From Plantago major (lineage: Eukaryota > Streptophyta > Magnoliopsida > Lamiales > Plantaginaceae), in the NCBI GenBank assembly GCA_026545765.1, contig CM048841.1:5093712-5157711 (forward strand): a stretch of 64,000 bases of DNA. Direction: 5' to 3'. Positions 31,596 through 44,417 of this stretch are shown in pieces; within the stretch, counting starts at the first letter, position 1; each line of letters begins with the position of its first letter. The notes beneath the pieces were generated by a model. It was not told where the DNA came from and did no database searches. It worked only from the letters and a program-made list of their open reading frames with translations. A program made the position numbers and the translations under genes.

Positions 31596-32408
31596 TGAAA
31601 GTGCAAGATATTGCACTTAGTTGATAATTCAACCTTTCTAACATAATCGGTTCAATATCTTTGGATGTTTGTCGTATGATTATTCTGTAGGAAATAAGAA
31701 GTATGGCGTGAAGATCGTAGCCCGTGGGCTGAACAGAAAGAAAGGCGTGGGCCAGAAGAGAAGAAGGAAGCCGTGCTGCCTAATGCTTAAGGAAGAGTTT
31801 GATGCTATAAGGAAAGAAGAGATTTAAAAGAGATTGACATATAGAAGACTCCTTATACTGATGAACACAATAAAGGCATGCAGTTCCTTCCTAGAGAATC
31901 CAAGTTTGGTTCGACTTGTGTTAGCCGTATCTTCCAAGAATCTGCACCTCCGTTCATTATATATATTGGAAGAACAAGCAGTGCAAGAGGCTGATTGAAG
32001 AACATCTTGTGATCAATTTAAGTTTGTGGTACTAGACTTTTATTTTGTTTATACTTGTGAGTAATTTCTAAAGATTGAGATTTACTCTAGTATCTTCGAA
32101 CTAGAATAGGTTTTTCTTGTCTGTTCTAGGTCTAGTTTTTCGTAAGTTTAAACTATCGTTTGTGATTGATTTAAACTTCTTTTTGTAATTCTACTTTTCA
32201 TATTTGGTAGAAATTTAGCCTACGACACCGTCGGTATCTTTTTATACTGGCTTGATTATTATCTGTGTTCAGTATTTTATTTTACTGCACTTTTCTCAGT
32301 TTTGTCGATTACTGTTCACTGTTGTTGTAATGGTGTTGACTCAACATCATAGTCAACATCGTCTGTAACTGTTCAGATAGTACCAATCCCGGTCCTACGA
32401 TTCTAACA
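31596..32408 (+). mobile_element. Solo LTR related to the Sirevirus-like element
   Basis: 813 bp, starts TGAAAGTGCAAGATATTGC and ends GATTCTAACA, flanked by the perfect 5-bp repeat ATATT (31591-31595 and 32409-32413). It shares the terminal hairpin, the gaactagaataggtttttctt block and the TGTTGACTCAACA palindrome with the LTRs at 15044 and 22970, but lacks some internal parts. It is a relative, not a recent sister copy. Confidence 0.92.
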
Positions 32409-32456
32409 ATATTCGTTGTCAAATCCACATTCAAACTCAAGTTATGGGATTCGTCT

Positions 32457-32458
<2 letters not shown>

Positions 32459-32516
<58 letters not shown>
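32459..32516. repeat. (AT)n microsatellite
   Basis: About 28 uninterrupted AT units just downstream of the solo LTR. The length is likely variable among individuals. Confidence 0.95.
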
Positions 32517-32520
<4 letters not shown>

Positions 32521-32890
32521 GACCTCCATCAATAACTGGATGATCTGGACTTGCAATAAAATACCAGTACACACCGGACTAAAATCGTGAAACACAATTA
32601 AAACGCGAATACACTAGCTAAAACGTACACCTAAAAAAATTGAATTTGTATAAGCGTAGTAATTAATAGTGTTGTCTGATGTTTCCATAATACCAAAGTG
32701 TAATTGTTCCACTTACACTTATACAGTATTGTCGAAAATATACCAATTAAATCATGGACACCCAAAAGAATTAATCAAAATGAGATACTAATAGTTACAG
32801 ATGATTGGTGATTTAACATCATGAACAACACAAGATCTTGATCACCTAGGCTTATGAGCTTGAAAGAGCCTACACACTTCAATCTTCATA
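32517..32890. other. Spacer and 3' flank of the VQ gene
   Basis: AT-rich. It includes the presumed 3' untranslated region of the minus-strand VQ-motif gene. No other feature is supported. Confidence 0.4.
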
Positions 32891-33448
32891 TCACCAAAAA
32901 TAAGGATAATTTCCAGGTTCAGACAGTTCTTGCAACATCATGTCGAGATCATCTACAATCAACTGCTGAGGCCTGGCGCTTGCAACTTCACTTGGAACAA
33001 ACAATGAGTTCATTGTAGTATCATCTTCAGCAATCGAACCAGCTGGTTCCATCGTATAGTTGCTGCGGTTGATTGATTGTTGAGTAAAACTACCGTTATA
33101 CTTGGAAAAGCTTAAGATGATCGGTCCCTTACGTGTCCCTAATAAGTTACTTGAAGTGTTGCAGCCAGTAAATTTCTGCACGAGAGAGCGGAAATTGTCA
33201 GGATTGGCACTGAGGAGCATAGTAGGCGATCTCTTGGAAGCTCTTGAGCGCCTTCTGGTTTTCTTCGCATTGCTGCTGCCTTTAGGCGTTAAACTGGCCA
33301 CTTTAAAGCCGGACAGTCTCCGGCTCAAGATGGTGTCGCATTTCACATTAGTTGTGGCATCAAATGGAGGAAAACCCAAGGCTGATGCTTCCAACATTTC
33401 TTGTTGGGACAAGTTTTGAATCCATTCTTCAAAATCGTTCATGTTCAT
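32891..33448 (-). CDS. VQ-motif protein, single exon, 185 aa
   Basis: Plant-specific VQ proteins act in the nucleus as partners of WRKY factors in defence and growth control. The hallmark FRSLVQKFTG (FxxxVQxxTG) is at residues 86-95. Before it lies a basic stretch KKTRRRSRASKR (62-73), a likely nuclear signal; after it the C-terminus is acidic and ends GNYPYFW. The N-terminus NDFEEWIQ is typical of part of the family. The frame is open upstream to 33685, but a TATA box at about 33517-33528 would put the RNA start downstream of that, so the first ATG in the transcript is at 33448 (MNMNDF). No introns, as in most family members. The paralogue group is not resolved. Confidence 0.9.
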   Translation of the reverse strand: MNMNDFEEWIQNLSQQEMLEASALGFPPFDATTNVKCDTILSRRLSGFKVASLTPKGSSNAKKTRRRSRASKRSPTMLLSANPDNFRSLVQKFTGCNTSSNLLGTRKGPIILSFSKYNGSFTQQSINRSNYTMEPAGSIAEDDTTMNSLFVPSEVASARPQQLIVDDLDMMLQELSEPGNYPYFW

Positions 33449-33516
33449 GTATATCTTTTTTTTTTTTTGGTCTTGTTCTTTAATCTGTATGATTTTATTT
33501 TTAGCCCAAATTAATG

Positions 33517-33528
33517 GATTTATATAGC
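33517..33528 (-). promoter_or_regulatory. TATA box of the VQ gene
   Basis: On the minus strand the sequence reads CGCTATATAAAT. It is about 70 bases before the chosen ATG at 33448 and decides the start against the longer upstream frame. Confidence 0.6.
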
Positions 33529-33685
33529 GATTGAATTTTGACCTGTCACATTTCATGATGTTAGATCTCAAGAGGATAGGGGGCTGGTAAACGGGTTGGC
33601 TATTTCCAGGAAACTGCGCAATCCTTAAACTCATATATATATTTTTTGATGAGATATACAATCCTACATAGTTTAGGACGACCAA

Positions 33686-34706
33686 AATAAATTTGTTATT
33701 TTGTTACACAATTAATATTGTATAAAACTTTATTCTAACTCAGGGAAATCGTCAGTGTCGTATGGCCTATGTGCTCCGTTCAAGGTGTTCAAGTCGATCT
33801 TCGTATTTTCTACTACTTCCTATTCTCAATTGATTTTTGTCGATTTTCTTAACCTTCGTATGATTATAAATTAATCATAAATCAGAATGGAAAATAATCA
33901 AAAAATTTATATATGTATGCACAAAGTTATGGTAAAAGAGTAATTAAAACATTGTGATGATTGATGCATTAATTATGAAATGTCAAAAGTTGGAATGTAG
34001 TCAGTCCCACGTGGTAAAAAGTGGAAAAGAAGGAACTAGTCAATAGTTGGTAACGAGTTTGGGCTTAAGGGGCACCCATAATTTTGGAAGGAGGGGAGCT
34101 AGACAGCTCCACCGCTTGACCCAAGCGCACCCGCTTGACTCCGCCAGGAGCCGGGGCTAGGTCATGGGCTCGTGGGTCGCGATCTTGAGTTGAATATAAT
34201 TTTTTTGGACCAGAAACCTACTGTGTATGGTCAAGCCTATAAAGAAAGTGTGAAACGAAAAGCCCAACGTATGTGTATGTGCCTCTGTCGGAAAAACAAC
34301 ACTTTAGAGTCATGTTCGCGAATAATTATATATGTCAGACACTTAGACTCAACTTTTAAAAATTATAAATAAGCTCCTAGATTTAAAATTTTTATTCATT
34401 CGAATCCAATCATTCTTTCTTCTTTCTTACTCTAGAAAATTATGTCTCTTTCTTATCGCAGTAATACACTCGAGTTAGTAAATTCAACTGATAACTTATT
34501 AACTCAATTGTTGTTGTATCTTCAAAGATTGTTTGATGTTGATACCCACTAGCGGAACAAATAAAGTAATAATCATATCACGGATGGTCAACCCTTCACA
34601 CAGCAATATGAATATTCATTATGTTCTAGATAAATTAGGGATTTAGAGACTTAGTAATGGAATGGAAGGAAATGAATATAACAGTCACTCTTATGACCAA
34701 ATTAAT
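33686..34706. other. Intergenic region, no gene seen
   Basis: AT-rich upstream flank of the VQ gene with a GC-rich island at 34080-34170 (gagctagacagctcc, gcacccgcttgactccgcc). No coding potential of note. It ends at the target site of the copia element. Confidence 0.4.
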
Positions 34707-35229
34707 TGTTAGGATTACTAATCGAACAACTGACGAATTAAGAAGAATTATGAATCTTAGCAACAATGGCAATAGAAACAAATACGCAAGTAAATCAAGC
34801 ACACAAACAAACAATCAAAGCAATAAAGATCAACACAAGATTTAACGAGCTTCGGCACGCCATATCAGCCTACTGCTCGGGAGAAAAACGACCACGATTT
34901 CACTAATCACTGAAAACAATTACAAGCTTACAGAGATCAATCGCAACTACATCGCTCTATCACAACTCTTCAATCCAAGCTGATTCACCACGATTCTAGC
35001 TCTACACGATAATAACCGCTCTCAAGCTCTCTTTACAAGTGAAATTGATCAAATGGAATGGATTGCTACAGAAAAGAACGAAGAGCAGCAACCGTCAGAT
35101 CATAACAAAATCGTTATGATCCTACGCTCTAGATTAAACCAACTAAAACGGCTTCCTTTCTTATTGCAGATCAGTCCTCCATGTTTCTGAGTTTTGCAGA
35201 CAAACCCCCAAAACTTCAATAGCTTCACA
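34707..35229 (-). repeat. 3' LTR of the Tork-like element, deleted form
   Basis: 523 bp against 556 bp for the other LTR. The main difference is a missing stretch of about 33 bases that in the 5' LTR (about 39880-39912) contains the TATATAAA-type core. Confidence 0.92.
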
Positions 35230-35372
35230 ATCTCCACCTTTGGATGCAAAAACAGCCTCCTCCAACCTTTAGTGAAATCATGATGTTTCTCTCCAAGAAT
35301 TACTATCACACAGACAGTAGGGTAATCACCAATAAAGACCAGAACACACACTTGAAAAGTCACACAGACAGA

Positions 35373-37690
35373 TCAAGCTTCTGACATACCAACAAGATCA
35401 ACACACAACTTGAACTTGTTGAGAGGCAAGGCTTTGGTGAGCATATCAGAAGCATTCTCCTCAGTAGCTATCTTCTGAACTTCTATCTCCCCTTTCTCTA
35501 TTACTTCTCTGATGAAATGAAACCTCACATCAATGTGCTTAGTCCTTTCATGGCACATTTGATGTTTCATAAGACACAAGGCACTCTGACTATCACAATG
35601 TACCGGAATCTTATCTTGAATCAAGCCAAAATCTACAAGAATTCCTTTTAACCACTGAGCTTCTTTAATTGCTTCAGTTGCAGCCATGTATTCAGCTTCA
35701 GCTGTACATAATGCGACCACAGATTAAAGATTGGAGCAAAATAAGGTAAACACAAAACCAGTTTGGGATCTTCTATTGTCAAGATTTGTAGCATAGTCAG
35801 AGTCAACAAAACCTTAAAGATAAATGTGATCTTCTTGATTCACATTCTTGTACAAATTACCCAGATTTGCAGAACCATTCAGATATCTTAAAATCCACTT
35901 TAAAGCTTCCCAATGCTTGACACCAGGATTTGCCATGTATCTACTAGCAACTGAGATAGAATGAGCTATATCAGGTCTGCTACATATCATGAGATACATA
36001 ATACTCCCAACAACATTTGCATAAGGTACTTTCTCCATATAAGCTTCATCTTCAACTGTAGCTGGTCTCATTTCATCTGAGAGCTTGAAGTGTGCTCCCA
36101 GTGGTATAGTGACATGTTTAGCCTCATGCATATTGAACCTTTTCACTACCTTCCTGATGTAATCATCCTGTCTCAAAAGAAGAGTACCTTCAACTCTATT
36201 TCTGTAGATGTCCATACCTAAAATTCTTTTAGCATCTCCCAAATCCTTCATATCAAACTCATCACTAAGAGCTTGCTTAATCTCATTGATCTCTTTATTT
36301 TCTTTGCTAACAATTAGCATGTCATCAACATACAAGAGCATATATGCTTGTATGAGCGAATTAATTTTCTTGATGTATACACAGCTGTCATAAAGAGATC
36401 TTTTAAAACCAATCTTCAGTACATAATCAACAAATTTCCTGTACCATTGCCTGGGACTTGCGCTCAAGTCCATAAAGAGATTTGTTGAGCAAGCACACCT
36501 TGTTTTCATTACCAGGTAGTATAAAACCTTCTGGTTGGCTCATGTAAATAGTCTCTTCAAGATCTCCATGTAAGAAAGCTGTCTTAACATCTAATTGTTT
36601 CAGTTCCAGATCAAAATTAGCCACCATTGCTAAGAGAATCCTAATATAGGCATGTTTGACTACTGGTGAGAAAATCTCATTGTAGTAAATACCTTCTCTT
36701 TGAGTAAACCCTCTAGCCACTAACGTAGCCTTATACCTCATATATTCTATCTCAGGAACTTCAATCTTTCCTTTAAAGATCCACTTACAATTGATCAGTT
36801 TTTGATTATGTGGTCTGTTCACTAAAGACCATGTGCAGTTCTTTTCTAGTGAATTTAGCTTTTCTTGCATAGCTAAAATCCACTTGTCCTTGTCACTGCA
36901 AGTTATAGCTTCACTGTAAGTCTTAGGCTCTTGATTTTCAACTTCTTCTGCAACAACTAATGCATATGATGCCAGATCTTCAAAACCAAGTCTGACAGGT
37001 GCTTTATGTGTTCTTCTGTACCTGTCTCTAGCAAGTTGAAAACTCCTTAAAGTTTCACTATCAGGAACACTCACATTTCTCCTACCACCTGGTCTCCTCC
37101 TTGGAGGTGGTATATGAGCAGAGCTAGAAGAAGATCCAACAGAATCATTCACTCTATTTCTGGAATGAGAAGGTGTACTTATATCATTATCAATATGTTC
37201 ATCTTCAGGCATGTTGCTGTGCTCAATATCTGACTTTTCTGGGAGCTCCACTTCAAATTGTGACTCCACCTCTTTCTGTTTATTATCACCAGAGTATTGA
37301 GAATTATAGGGCATGGTACCTTCATTAAACACCACATTCCTGCCTATGGTGATCCTTGTGCAATTCTTCTCAATACACCATAATTTATATCCCTTAGTAC
37401 CATGTGGATATCCAAGAAAAATGCATTTTAATGTTCTTGGTCCAACTTATCCTGCTTCACATGAGCATAGGCCATGCACCCAAAAAACCTTGAGCTCAGA
37501 ATAGTTGTAAGGCTTATCATACCATAACTCATCAGGTGTTTTAAAATCAATAGCAGAAGATGGACATTTATTGATCAAGAAGCAAGCAATAGTGACTACC
37601 TCAGCCCAGAAATGCTTAGTAACACCTGCAGTAAACATCATGCATCTTGTCCTTTCCAGTAGAGTCCTGTTCATTCTTTCAGCTAGTCCA
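35373..37690 (-). pseudogene. Tork-like pol part: integrase end, reverse transcriptase, RNase H
   Basis: On the minus strand: integrase C-terminal region (MNRTLLERTRCMM, 37447-37674), a linker with RRPGGRRN, reverse transcriptase (KWIFKGK, LDVKTAFLHGDLEE, catalytic YVDDMLIVS) across 35814-37335 with a frameshift at about 36430-36500, and RNase H (CTAEAEYMAATEAI, ERTKHIDVRFHFIRE) at 35373-35720. Stops separate the blocks near 35720-35810 and 37340-37440. Confidence 0.88.
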
Positions 37691-39433
37691 TTTTGTTAGG
37701 GGTGTACCCGGTACTGTCAAATGCCTAGCAATACCATTTTCCCTACAAAAACTTTTAAATTGCTCTGAAAGAAATTTCAGGCTATTGTCAGTCCTTAAAC
37801 ATTTTATACCTCTACCTTTCTCATTTTTCATGAGAGCATGCTAGTTTTTAAAAGTAGTAAAAGCATCAGACTTGTTCTTTAGTATATAGACCCAAGCCTT
37901 TCTAGTATGATCATCAATAAGAGACATAAAATACCTGCCTCCACCATGAGAGGCAACACCAGTTAATCTCCATAAATCAGAATGGATGTAATCTAGAGGC
38001 TCAACTATTTTGTGAGTAGCTGTAGGAAAACTATTTTTCTTAGCTTTCCCTAAAATACACTGCTCACAAAGTTGTAGCTTCTCTAACTTTTCTTCCTTTA
38101 TCAAGTTTTGTTTTTGAAGTTCAATTAATCCTTTTTTGACTTATGTGACCTAGCCTCTTGTGCCAGAGATCAGAGCTTACAGTAGTAATAGAATAAGCAT
38201 GATCATAGATAACATCACAAGTCACATAGTAAAGCCTATTTATTCTAGTACCCTGCAGCATAATAACATCATTTTTCATAACATAGAGTATGCCATTCTC
38301 AGAATGAAACTTGTAGCCTTTCTTTTCTAAAGTACCAAGAGAAATGAGATTTCTCTTAAGTGAAGGAATATACCTGACATCTGTTAGTATTTTGATTGAG
38401 CCATCTTGCAGCTTCAAGTGTATATCATCAATGCCTTGAATGCTGCATGGTTCATCATTTCCTAGCATCACCATTTCTTTGTCAGTTGGCTTCAAGTATG
38501 TGAACCACTCTTTATTAGGTGACATATGAAATGTGCACCCAGAATCCATGATCCACCTTCCTGATAGAGTGTTATCAGTAACACTCAACACATGAGCATC
38601 TTCTGTTTCATCTATGTTACCTGCAAACACATGAGAGGCATTAGGTCTATTAACACCATGATTATCTGGCCTTCTCTTAAAGGTAGGACAATCCTTCTTT
38701 AAGTGACCAGATTTGTGACAGTGGAAACACTTTCTCATCTCCTTGAACTCAATGTTTTGCTTGTTCTGTGGAGGTTGAGCATGTTTCTTGTGTTCCTTGA
38801 ACTTCTTCTTCTGATGCTGTCCTTTCTGGTATCTGACATTCAATCCTTCACCAGTGATCTCAATAGAATCACCCTCTTTCTGCAACTGCTTAGATCTTAT
38901 TGCAGAAACCACATCTTCATGAGATAACTCAAATGAATTTCCATAGAGTAAAGCATCCTTCAAGTTTTCATACACTTTAGGCAGTGCATTTATCAGTAAT
39001 ATTGCCTTATCTTCATCTGAAATCTTCACATCAATATTCTCTGAGTCATCTAGTGACTTATGAAAAGGATCAAGTTGATCTTCCAAATTTTTCTCTTCCA
39101 GAATCTTATAAGCCTTTTCTGCTTCATAAACAACCTATTTGCCTTAGATTTTGTCATGTATAAGCTTTTGAGTTTCAACCAGATTGCAGCTACAGAATCT
39201 TCCTTTGAAACTTCTCTTAAGACTTAATCACCTAGGCTGAGAATGATAGTACTATGTGCCTTCTCCAAGATGTCATTCTTTCTCTCAGCGGTTAGTGCCG
39301 AATTCATCTTGTCTGCACCTTTCAGAGCTTCGATTACACCTTGTTGAACTAGTAATGCACACATCTTAACTCGCCATAAGCCAAAATCATTCTTTCCATT
39401 AAATCGTTCCACATCAAATCGAGTAGAACTCAT
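37691..39433 (-). pseudogene. Tork-like gag, protease and integrase start
   Basis: Gag opens MSSTRFDVERFNGKNDFGLW at 39433; a stop at 39224 and a frameshift near 39120 break it before EDQLDPFHKSL. The CCHC knuckle CFHCHKSGHLKKDC is near 38720, the protease motif MDSGCTFHMS near 38540, and the integrase zinc region (HKRLGHISQK, CEQCILGKAKK) and DLW/DDHTRKAW core at 37841-38190. Confidence 0.88.
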
Positions 39434-39503
39434 GATGACCTGTAATCTATCAATCAGTAAACAAAAATATCACAGTTAATCTGTTCCCACAGACGACGCC
39501 ACT

Positions 39504-40059
39504 TGTTAGGATTACTAATCGAACAACTGATGAATTAAGAAGAATTATGGATCTTAGCAACAATGGCGATAGAAACAAATACGCAAGTAAATCAAGCACA
39601 CAAACAAACAATCAAAGCAATAAAGACAACACAAGATTTAACGAGCTTCGGCACGCCACATCGGCCTACTGCTTGGGAGAAAAACGACCACATTTTCACT
39701 AATCACTGAAAACAATTACAAGCTTACAGAGATCAATCGCAACTACAATCGCTCTATCACAACTCTTCAATCCAAGCTGATTCACCACGATTCTAGCTCT
39801 ACACGATAATAACCGCTCTCAAGCTCTCTTTACAAGTGAAATTGATCAAATGGAATGGATTGCTATAGAAAAGAACAAAACAGGTATATAAACCCCTGTT
39901 AGTTAACTAGAAGAGCAGCAACCGTTAGATCATAACAAAACCGTTATGATCATACGCTCCAGATTAAACCAACTAAAATGGCTTCCTTTCTTATTGCAGA
40001 TCAATCCTCCAAGTTTCTGAGTTTTGCAGACAAACCCTCAAAACTTCAATAACTTCACA
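39504..40059 (-). repeat. 5' LTR of the Tork-like element
   Basis: 556 bp, on the minus strand TGTGAAGTTATTG to CCTAACA. It retains the TATA-bearing segment caggtatataaacccctg at about 39880-39900 that the 3' LTR has lost. Confidence 0.92.
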
Positions 40060-40064
40060 TTAAT

Positions 40065-40554
40065 TAAGTTGGTTTCTTTTGGTATAAGATTGTCATTTGA
40101 CTTCCACTGAAATTAAACAATAAACATATAGTATTAGTGTGGACAATTTTGATATATATACACACATATGGATCTAATTCGTATAACTACAACTTCCCAG
40201 CAACTACATTTGTGTGCGTATTTATGTTATACGTAGACCCTACATCCGTTTTGATTTCATCTTTTTATTTACTTTTACACGATTGTTAACAGATAATTAA
40301 ACTTAAAAATATTTGGTGACAATTATATATGAGAGAAATGAATTTTATAATGTCATATTAAATTGGTTGTTATAGAAAGTTTTATGTTTTACGAATGATA
40401 AAGTGATTTATCAAATTGTTTTATAATACAGATCATATTAAATTGGTTGTTATGAAAAGTTTCATGTTTTATGAATGATAAGTGATTTATCAGACTGTTC
40501 GAAAAGATGACGGAAAATGATATCCAGATGAAGGAATAATTTTCCCTTTCTTCT
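40065..40554. other. AT-rich spacer with a short direct repeat
   Basis: Contains two near-copies of attaaattggttgttat.gaaagttt.atgtttta.gaatgataa (40358-40400 and 40436-40480). No gene seen. Confidence 0.45.
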
Positions 40555-40978
40555 GGGCGAATTACTTATGGTTCCCCTTAAATTTGGCCCAATTGCAGAT
40601 TCGTCCCTAGATTGGCAATAATTACAGATGCCTCCCTGAAGCCAATTTCCATTGACTGAGTTGCCAGCATCATCACTCTCTCTCCACACGTGGAATTTCC
40701 TCTCTCTCTGAATTAAGAAAAAGCAAAAACAAATTCAAATTTGAAAAAAAACATTAAAGTAAAAATTAGAAAAGGTAGAAACCCTTCCACCTCTCTCATT
40801 ACCCACGAAAAACATCTCCCTCACCATACTTCCGTCTTTCACAAAATCGACCAATTCTCTGCAAATTTCTGGTAGGAATTTTTGGCCGAACACAGCAATA
40901 TGATCGAATCGAAGCATCGCAGCTGTCTGATAGCAATCGATTGCGCAAAATTAGGGATTTTGCTGTTGAACTGGAGCC

Positions 40979-41504
40979 ATGGGTAGAGGTAAAATTGAAC
41001 TTCTTTTTCATACATTATGCGTGTAATGTTGTGTTTACAGTTGTTGGTTTGCTTAGATTACTCGGCGATTGAATTCATGTGGGTAGAATTCTACTAAGTT
41101 ACGTAAAAAAGGGGGCTTTTTTAATTTTTAATTTTTTTTTCGAACTCTGATTTGATGATATTTATAGTTCAGTGTAGTGTTATTGAACTTGTTTTTACCC
41201 ATAATATGATACTGTTTGTCAATGCTATGTACCCATAATATGATACTGTTTGTCAATGCTATGTTGTAGTGTTGATTTTATTTTTTTTGTTTGATGTAGG
41301 AAAACATGGAACATATAATATCAGGATTCATTGTGGAAAGGAACTATACATGTTGTAGAATGTCAAGGCAGCCAGGTATACACATATTAAACTCATAAAT
41401 GATGTTATGGCTACTGCACTAGAGCATGTGTCTTCTTCTGAGAATTTCCGTTTTAGTATGAAGTGTGACTTAGATGGAACATTTGAACAATTGGAGTTAG
41501 TAAC

Positions 41505-41551
<47 letters not shown>

Positions 41552-43900
41552 TTAAGTTAATGTTTGAAATGAACAAAAAATATATGGAGATTGAATTGTA
41601 TGTTGAGACTGGAGAGGCAGTTCCAATAGTTATTGATGAATCTACGAGGAAGAAAAAAAAAGAGGTTTTGTATATGGGATGATGATAGTGAGTGGTTTAA
41701 TCCTGATGCAACTCATTATAGAGCCCCTGCTCCTGAAGATAATGTTAGGGAGAGAATGGAGAGAGTCTATAGGAGTAGGAGATGCAAGACACAAGCATAT
41801 AGGAATGCACATGCTAGTTCCTCTCAGGAACCTATATATGTTGATTTGACTGATGAGCCTGATAATGATGAAGAGGTTGTAATTGAAAAGGAAACACCAA
41901 TCGAAAGTGAACACCAACTCCAAAAGAAACTCCTCCTACTGATGAGCCTCCAATTCCTTCCCCTACTCAAGTTCCTTCTCCTACTCCAATTCCTTCTGAA
42001 ACTGCAATTCCTTCTCCTACTCAAGTGCCTTCTCCTACTAGAATTCCTTCTCCAATTGCTTCTCGTACTATAATTCCTTCTCCTACTATTCCCTCTGAAG
42101 ATGATGCTTACATTCCTGGTCCAATTGAGGAGAATGTAAACCACACAGATTATGATGTTGATGTTGATGCTTTTCAAGACTTTGATGTTGATGCTTTTCT
42201 TGACAAACACTTCTCAGCTCCATCTAGTACAACCCTTGCGAATACATCCATTCCTGAGATGTCCACTGAGTTGCCTACTGAGGGGAGGGTTGATATGACC
42301 AGTGAAGTACCTACTCAGGGGAGGAGGGATAAGGGTAAAAAGAAATTGATTGAAGAAGATGATGATTCTGATGCCATGGATTGTGAGGATGATATTCCTC
42401 AGTCATACTACATGCATGACTCTGAAGATGAGGAGATAGGTTTTAATAGAAAGAATCTAAGTGGTAGTGAGACTGGTAATGAGGGTGATGTTGGTGGTGA
42501 AGTGCCAAAAGGATCAGGTACTAGGACAAAGAAGAGGAGAGGTGGAAGTAGGGCTCCTGTTGTTGAAGAACTTGACAGTGATGATGAACATGTAGATGAT
42601 CATGTGAGTGATGTTAATTGGGCTGATGATGAATTCAAAACAAATGAAGTATAGTGGGACAGAGAATTTGAAGTAGGTGACACTTTTGCAAATACTGATG
42701 AGCTGAGGTTAAGGGTATAGGAGTACTCAATTAAGGTAGGCTTCAAGTGCCAGAGAGTGAAGAATGAAGATACAAGGTTTACTGCCAAGTGTCAGGGGGC
42801 TGGATGTAATTGGTGACTACATGCATCCAAGGTGAATGGCACAACCATGGTTGTAAAAACTTACCATGGTAGACATACTTGTGTAAGACAAGTGAATGAG
42901 AAGGAGGCTGACATGAATTGGTTGGCAAAGCAAATAATGGATGAGGTCAGAAGGCATCCCAACATGGATTCATATGCAGTTATTACTTGGGCAATAGACA
43001 AGTTGGGTGTGGTTGTGCCATACATGAAAATGTATAGGCCAAGGCTTAGGGCAATTGATATGATTGGGGGTAACCTAGTAGAAGCTTTCCAATTGATGCC
43101 CAAGTATGCTGAGATTATGAGGAGAATCAACCCTGGATCAGTAGTAGTGTTGGAGAGGGATGTGGATGTAATTGAAAGGCCTCCTCTTTTCAAGAGACTT
43201 TTCTTGGGCATGGATGGGTTGAAGAGGGGGTTCCTAGCTGGATGTGTCCCATTTGTTTTCTTTGATGGATGCCATCTCAAAGGCAGATTTGGAGGAGTTC
43301 TTTTGAGTATAGTTGGGATTGATCCCAATTGTGGGTTGTTCCCCATTGCCATTGCAGTGGTTGACAATGAAACTAAGGAGAGTTGGGCCTTCTTTCTGCA
43401 TTGCTTGAGGAACATGATAGATTCTTTTGAAGAAGAAAGACATTGGCACTTTACGGCAGACAGACAAAAGGTATCATTCTTTTACATTCTTGTTCTTTTA
43501 CATTGTTATTTGTTTATTATAATATAATGTAATGTGGTCAATTGTATGTTGGAGGGACTAGTACCTGCAATTGAGGAGTTATGCCCTGAAGTGATTAACA
43601 GGAAATGTGCAAAGCACATATATGATAACTTCAAAGCCAAATACCCAGCAAAGGAGTTGCTGGTGGTAGTGGTGCAACTAATGCATCTTCTGGTGGGGGT
43701 GGAACAACATCATCAACAACAACAAATGCTCAAGTATATAATACAAGCCCTTTATACCATATTTTTGTTGTTGCTTTTTTCCAAGTTCATTAAAATGTGT
43801 TGTAATAATATAGGGAAGAAACACCTCAAGAGCAAATAACAGAAGAAAGAGATCAACTGCAACTGAAGGACCATCCAGTCAGTTTATGAGCCCTTCAGAT
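40979..43900 (+). pseudogene. MULE transposase, degenerate
   Basis: Exon 1 is MGRG (40979-40988) and splices to GTYNIRIHCGKELYML (from about 41300), which holds a stop. A (GAT)n tract encodes poly-Asp at about 41509-41551. A frameshift in an A-run near 41650 leads to a Pro-Ser-Thr repeat (IPSPTQVPSPT) and an acidic region. The DNA-binding domain EFEVGDTFANTDELR...KCQRVKNEDTRFTAKCQ (42660-42840) has three in-frame stops. The DDE core has the first Asp in FFDGCHLKGRFGG. After GLVPAIEELCP (43555) the frame jumps to Gly-rich C-terminal sequence; the SWIM zinc finger is missing, so an internal deletion occurred. Confidence 0.85.
41509..41551 (+). repeat. (GAT)n microsatellite
   Basis: About 14 GAT units within the transposase remnant, giving a run of Asp residues in frame. 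Confidence 0.95.
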
Positions 43901-44417
43901 TATGACACACTTTGAAGGTCAATGGCTTGGCTTAGCTTAAACTCTTATATGTTTCTGCATGGGGAATTTGTTTTGGCAGCTTGATAATGCACTTGATGGA
44001 GTTGTGTTTTGATAGTGCATTCGATGGAACCTTAGTATCATGGATTCAATGTATTACATTGGTGGATTGATTGACTTATCTTTTGGGGATTACATTATTT
44101 TGTTAGGATCCTTTGATCATGGCTGTAATGTTTGTTTTGGATCATTGTTGTAATGAATTTGTTCTATGGATCGGATTGATGGTTTTTGTGCAAATCATGG
44201 CCTATCATGGCCTTTCATTACTGAAAAATGTTTGCATACATACATATTACATCCATCTACGAGTACTGCTCTTATATTACTACCTAGTCTAGAAGATACA
44301 TTTCATGATCAAGCAAAACAATTACATTGCCAACAACACTAGGTTAATAGCAATGAGCTGCCTAAGCCCCATGTAGTGATCTTCAATTCTTCCTTGAACT
44401 GTTGCTTGTTCATTCCT

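Larger units (their letters stand above)
34707..40059 (-). mobile_element. Ty1/copia retrotransposon, Tork/TNT1-like, degenerate
   Basis: A 5.35-kb element read on the minus strand: 5' LTR 39504-40059, gag, protease, integrase, reverse transcriptase, RNase H, 3' LTR 34707-35229. A perfect 5-bp repeat TTAAT flanks it (34702-34706 and 40060-40064). Next to the 5' LTR the plus-strand sequence gacgacgccact reads AGTGGCGTCGTC as primer site; the polypurine tract AAAGGTGGAGAT precedes the 3' LTR. The compact layout and motifs resemble TNT1-type elements. Stops and frameshifts inactivate it. Confidence 0.93.

Noticed and set aside
33449-33685. Upstream extension of the VQ frame by 79 codons
   Set aside because: A TATA box lies inside it, the extension has no family similarity, and VQ proteins start near the MNMNDF site.
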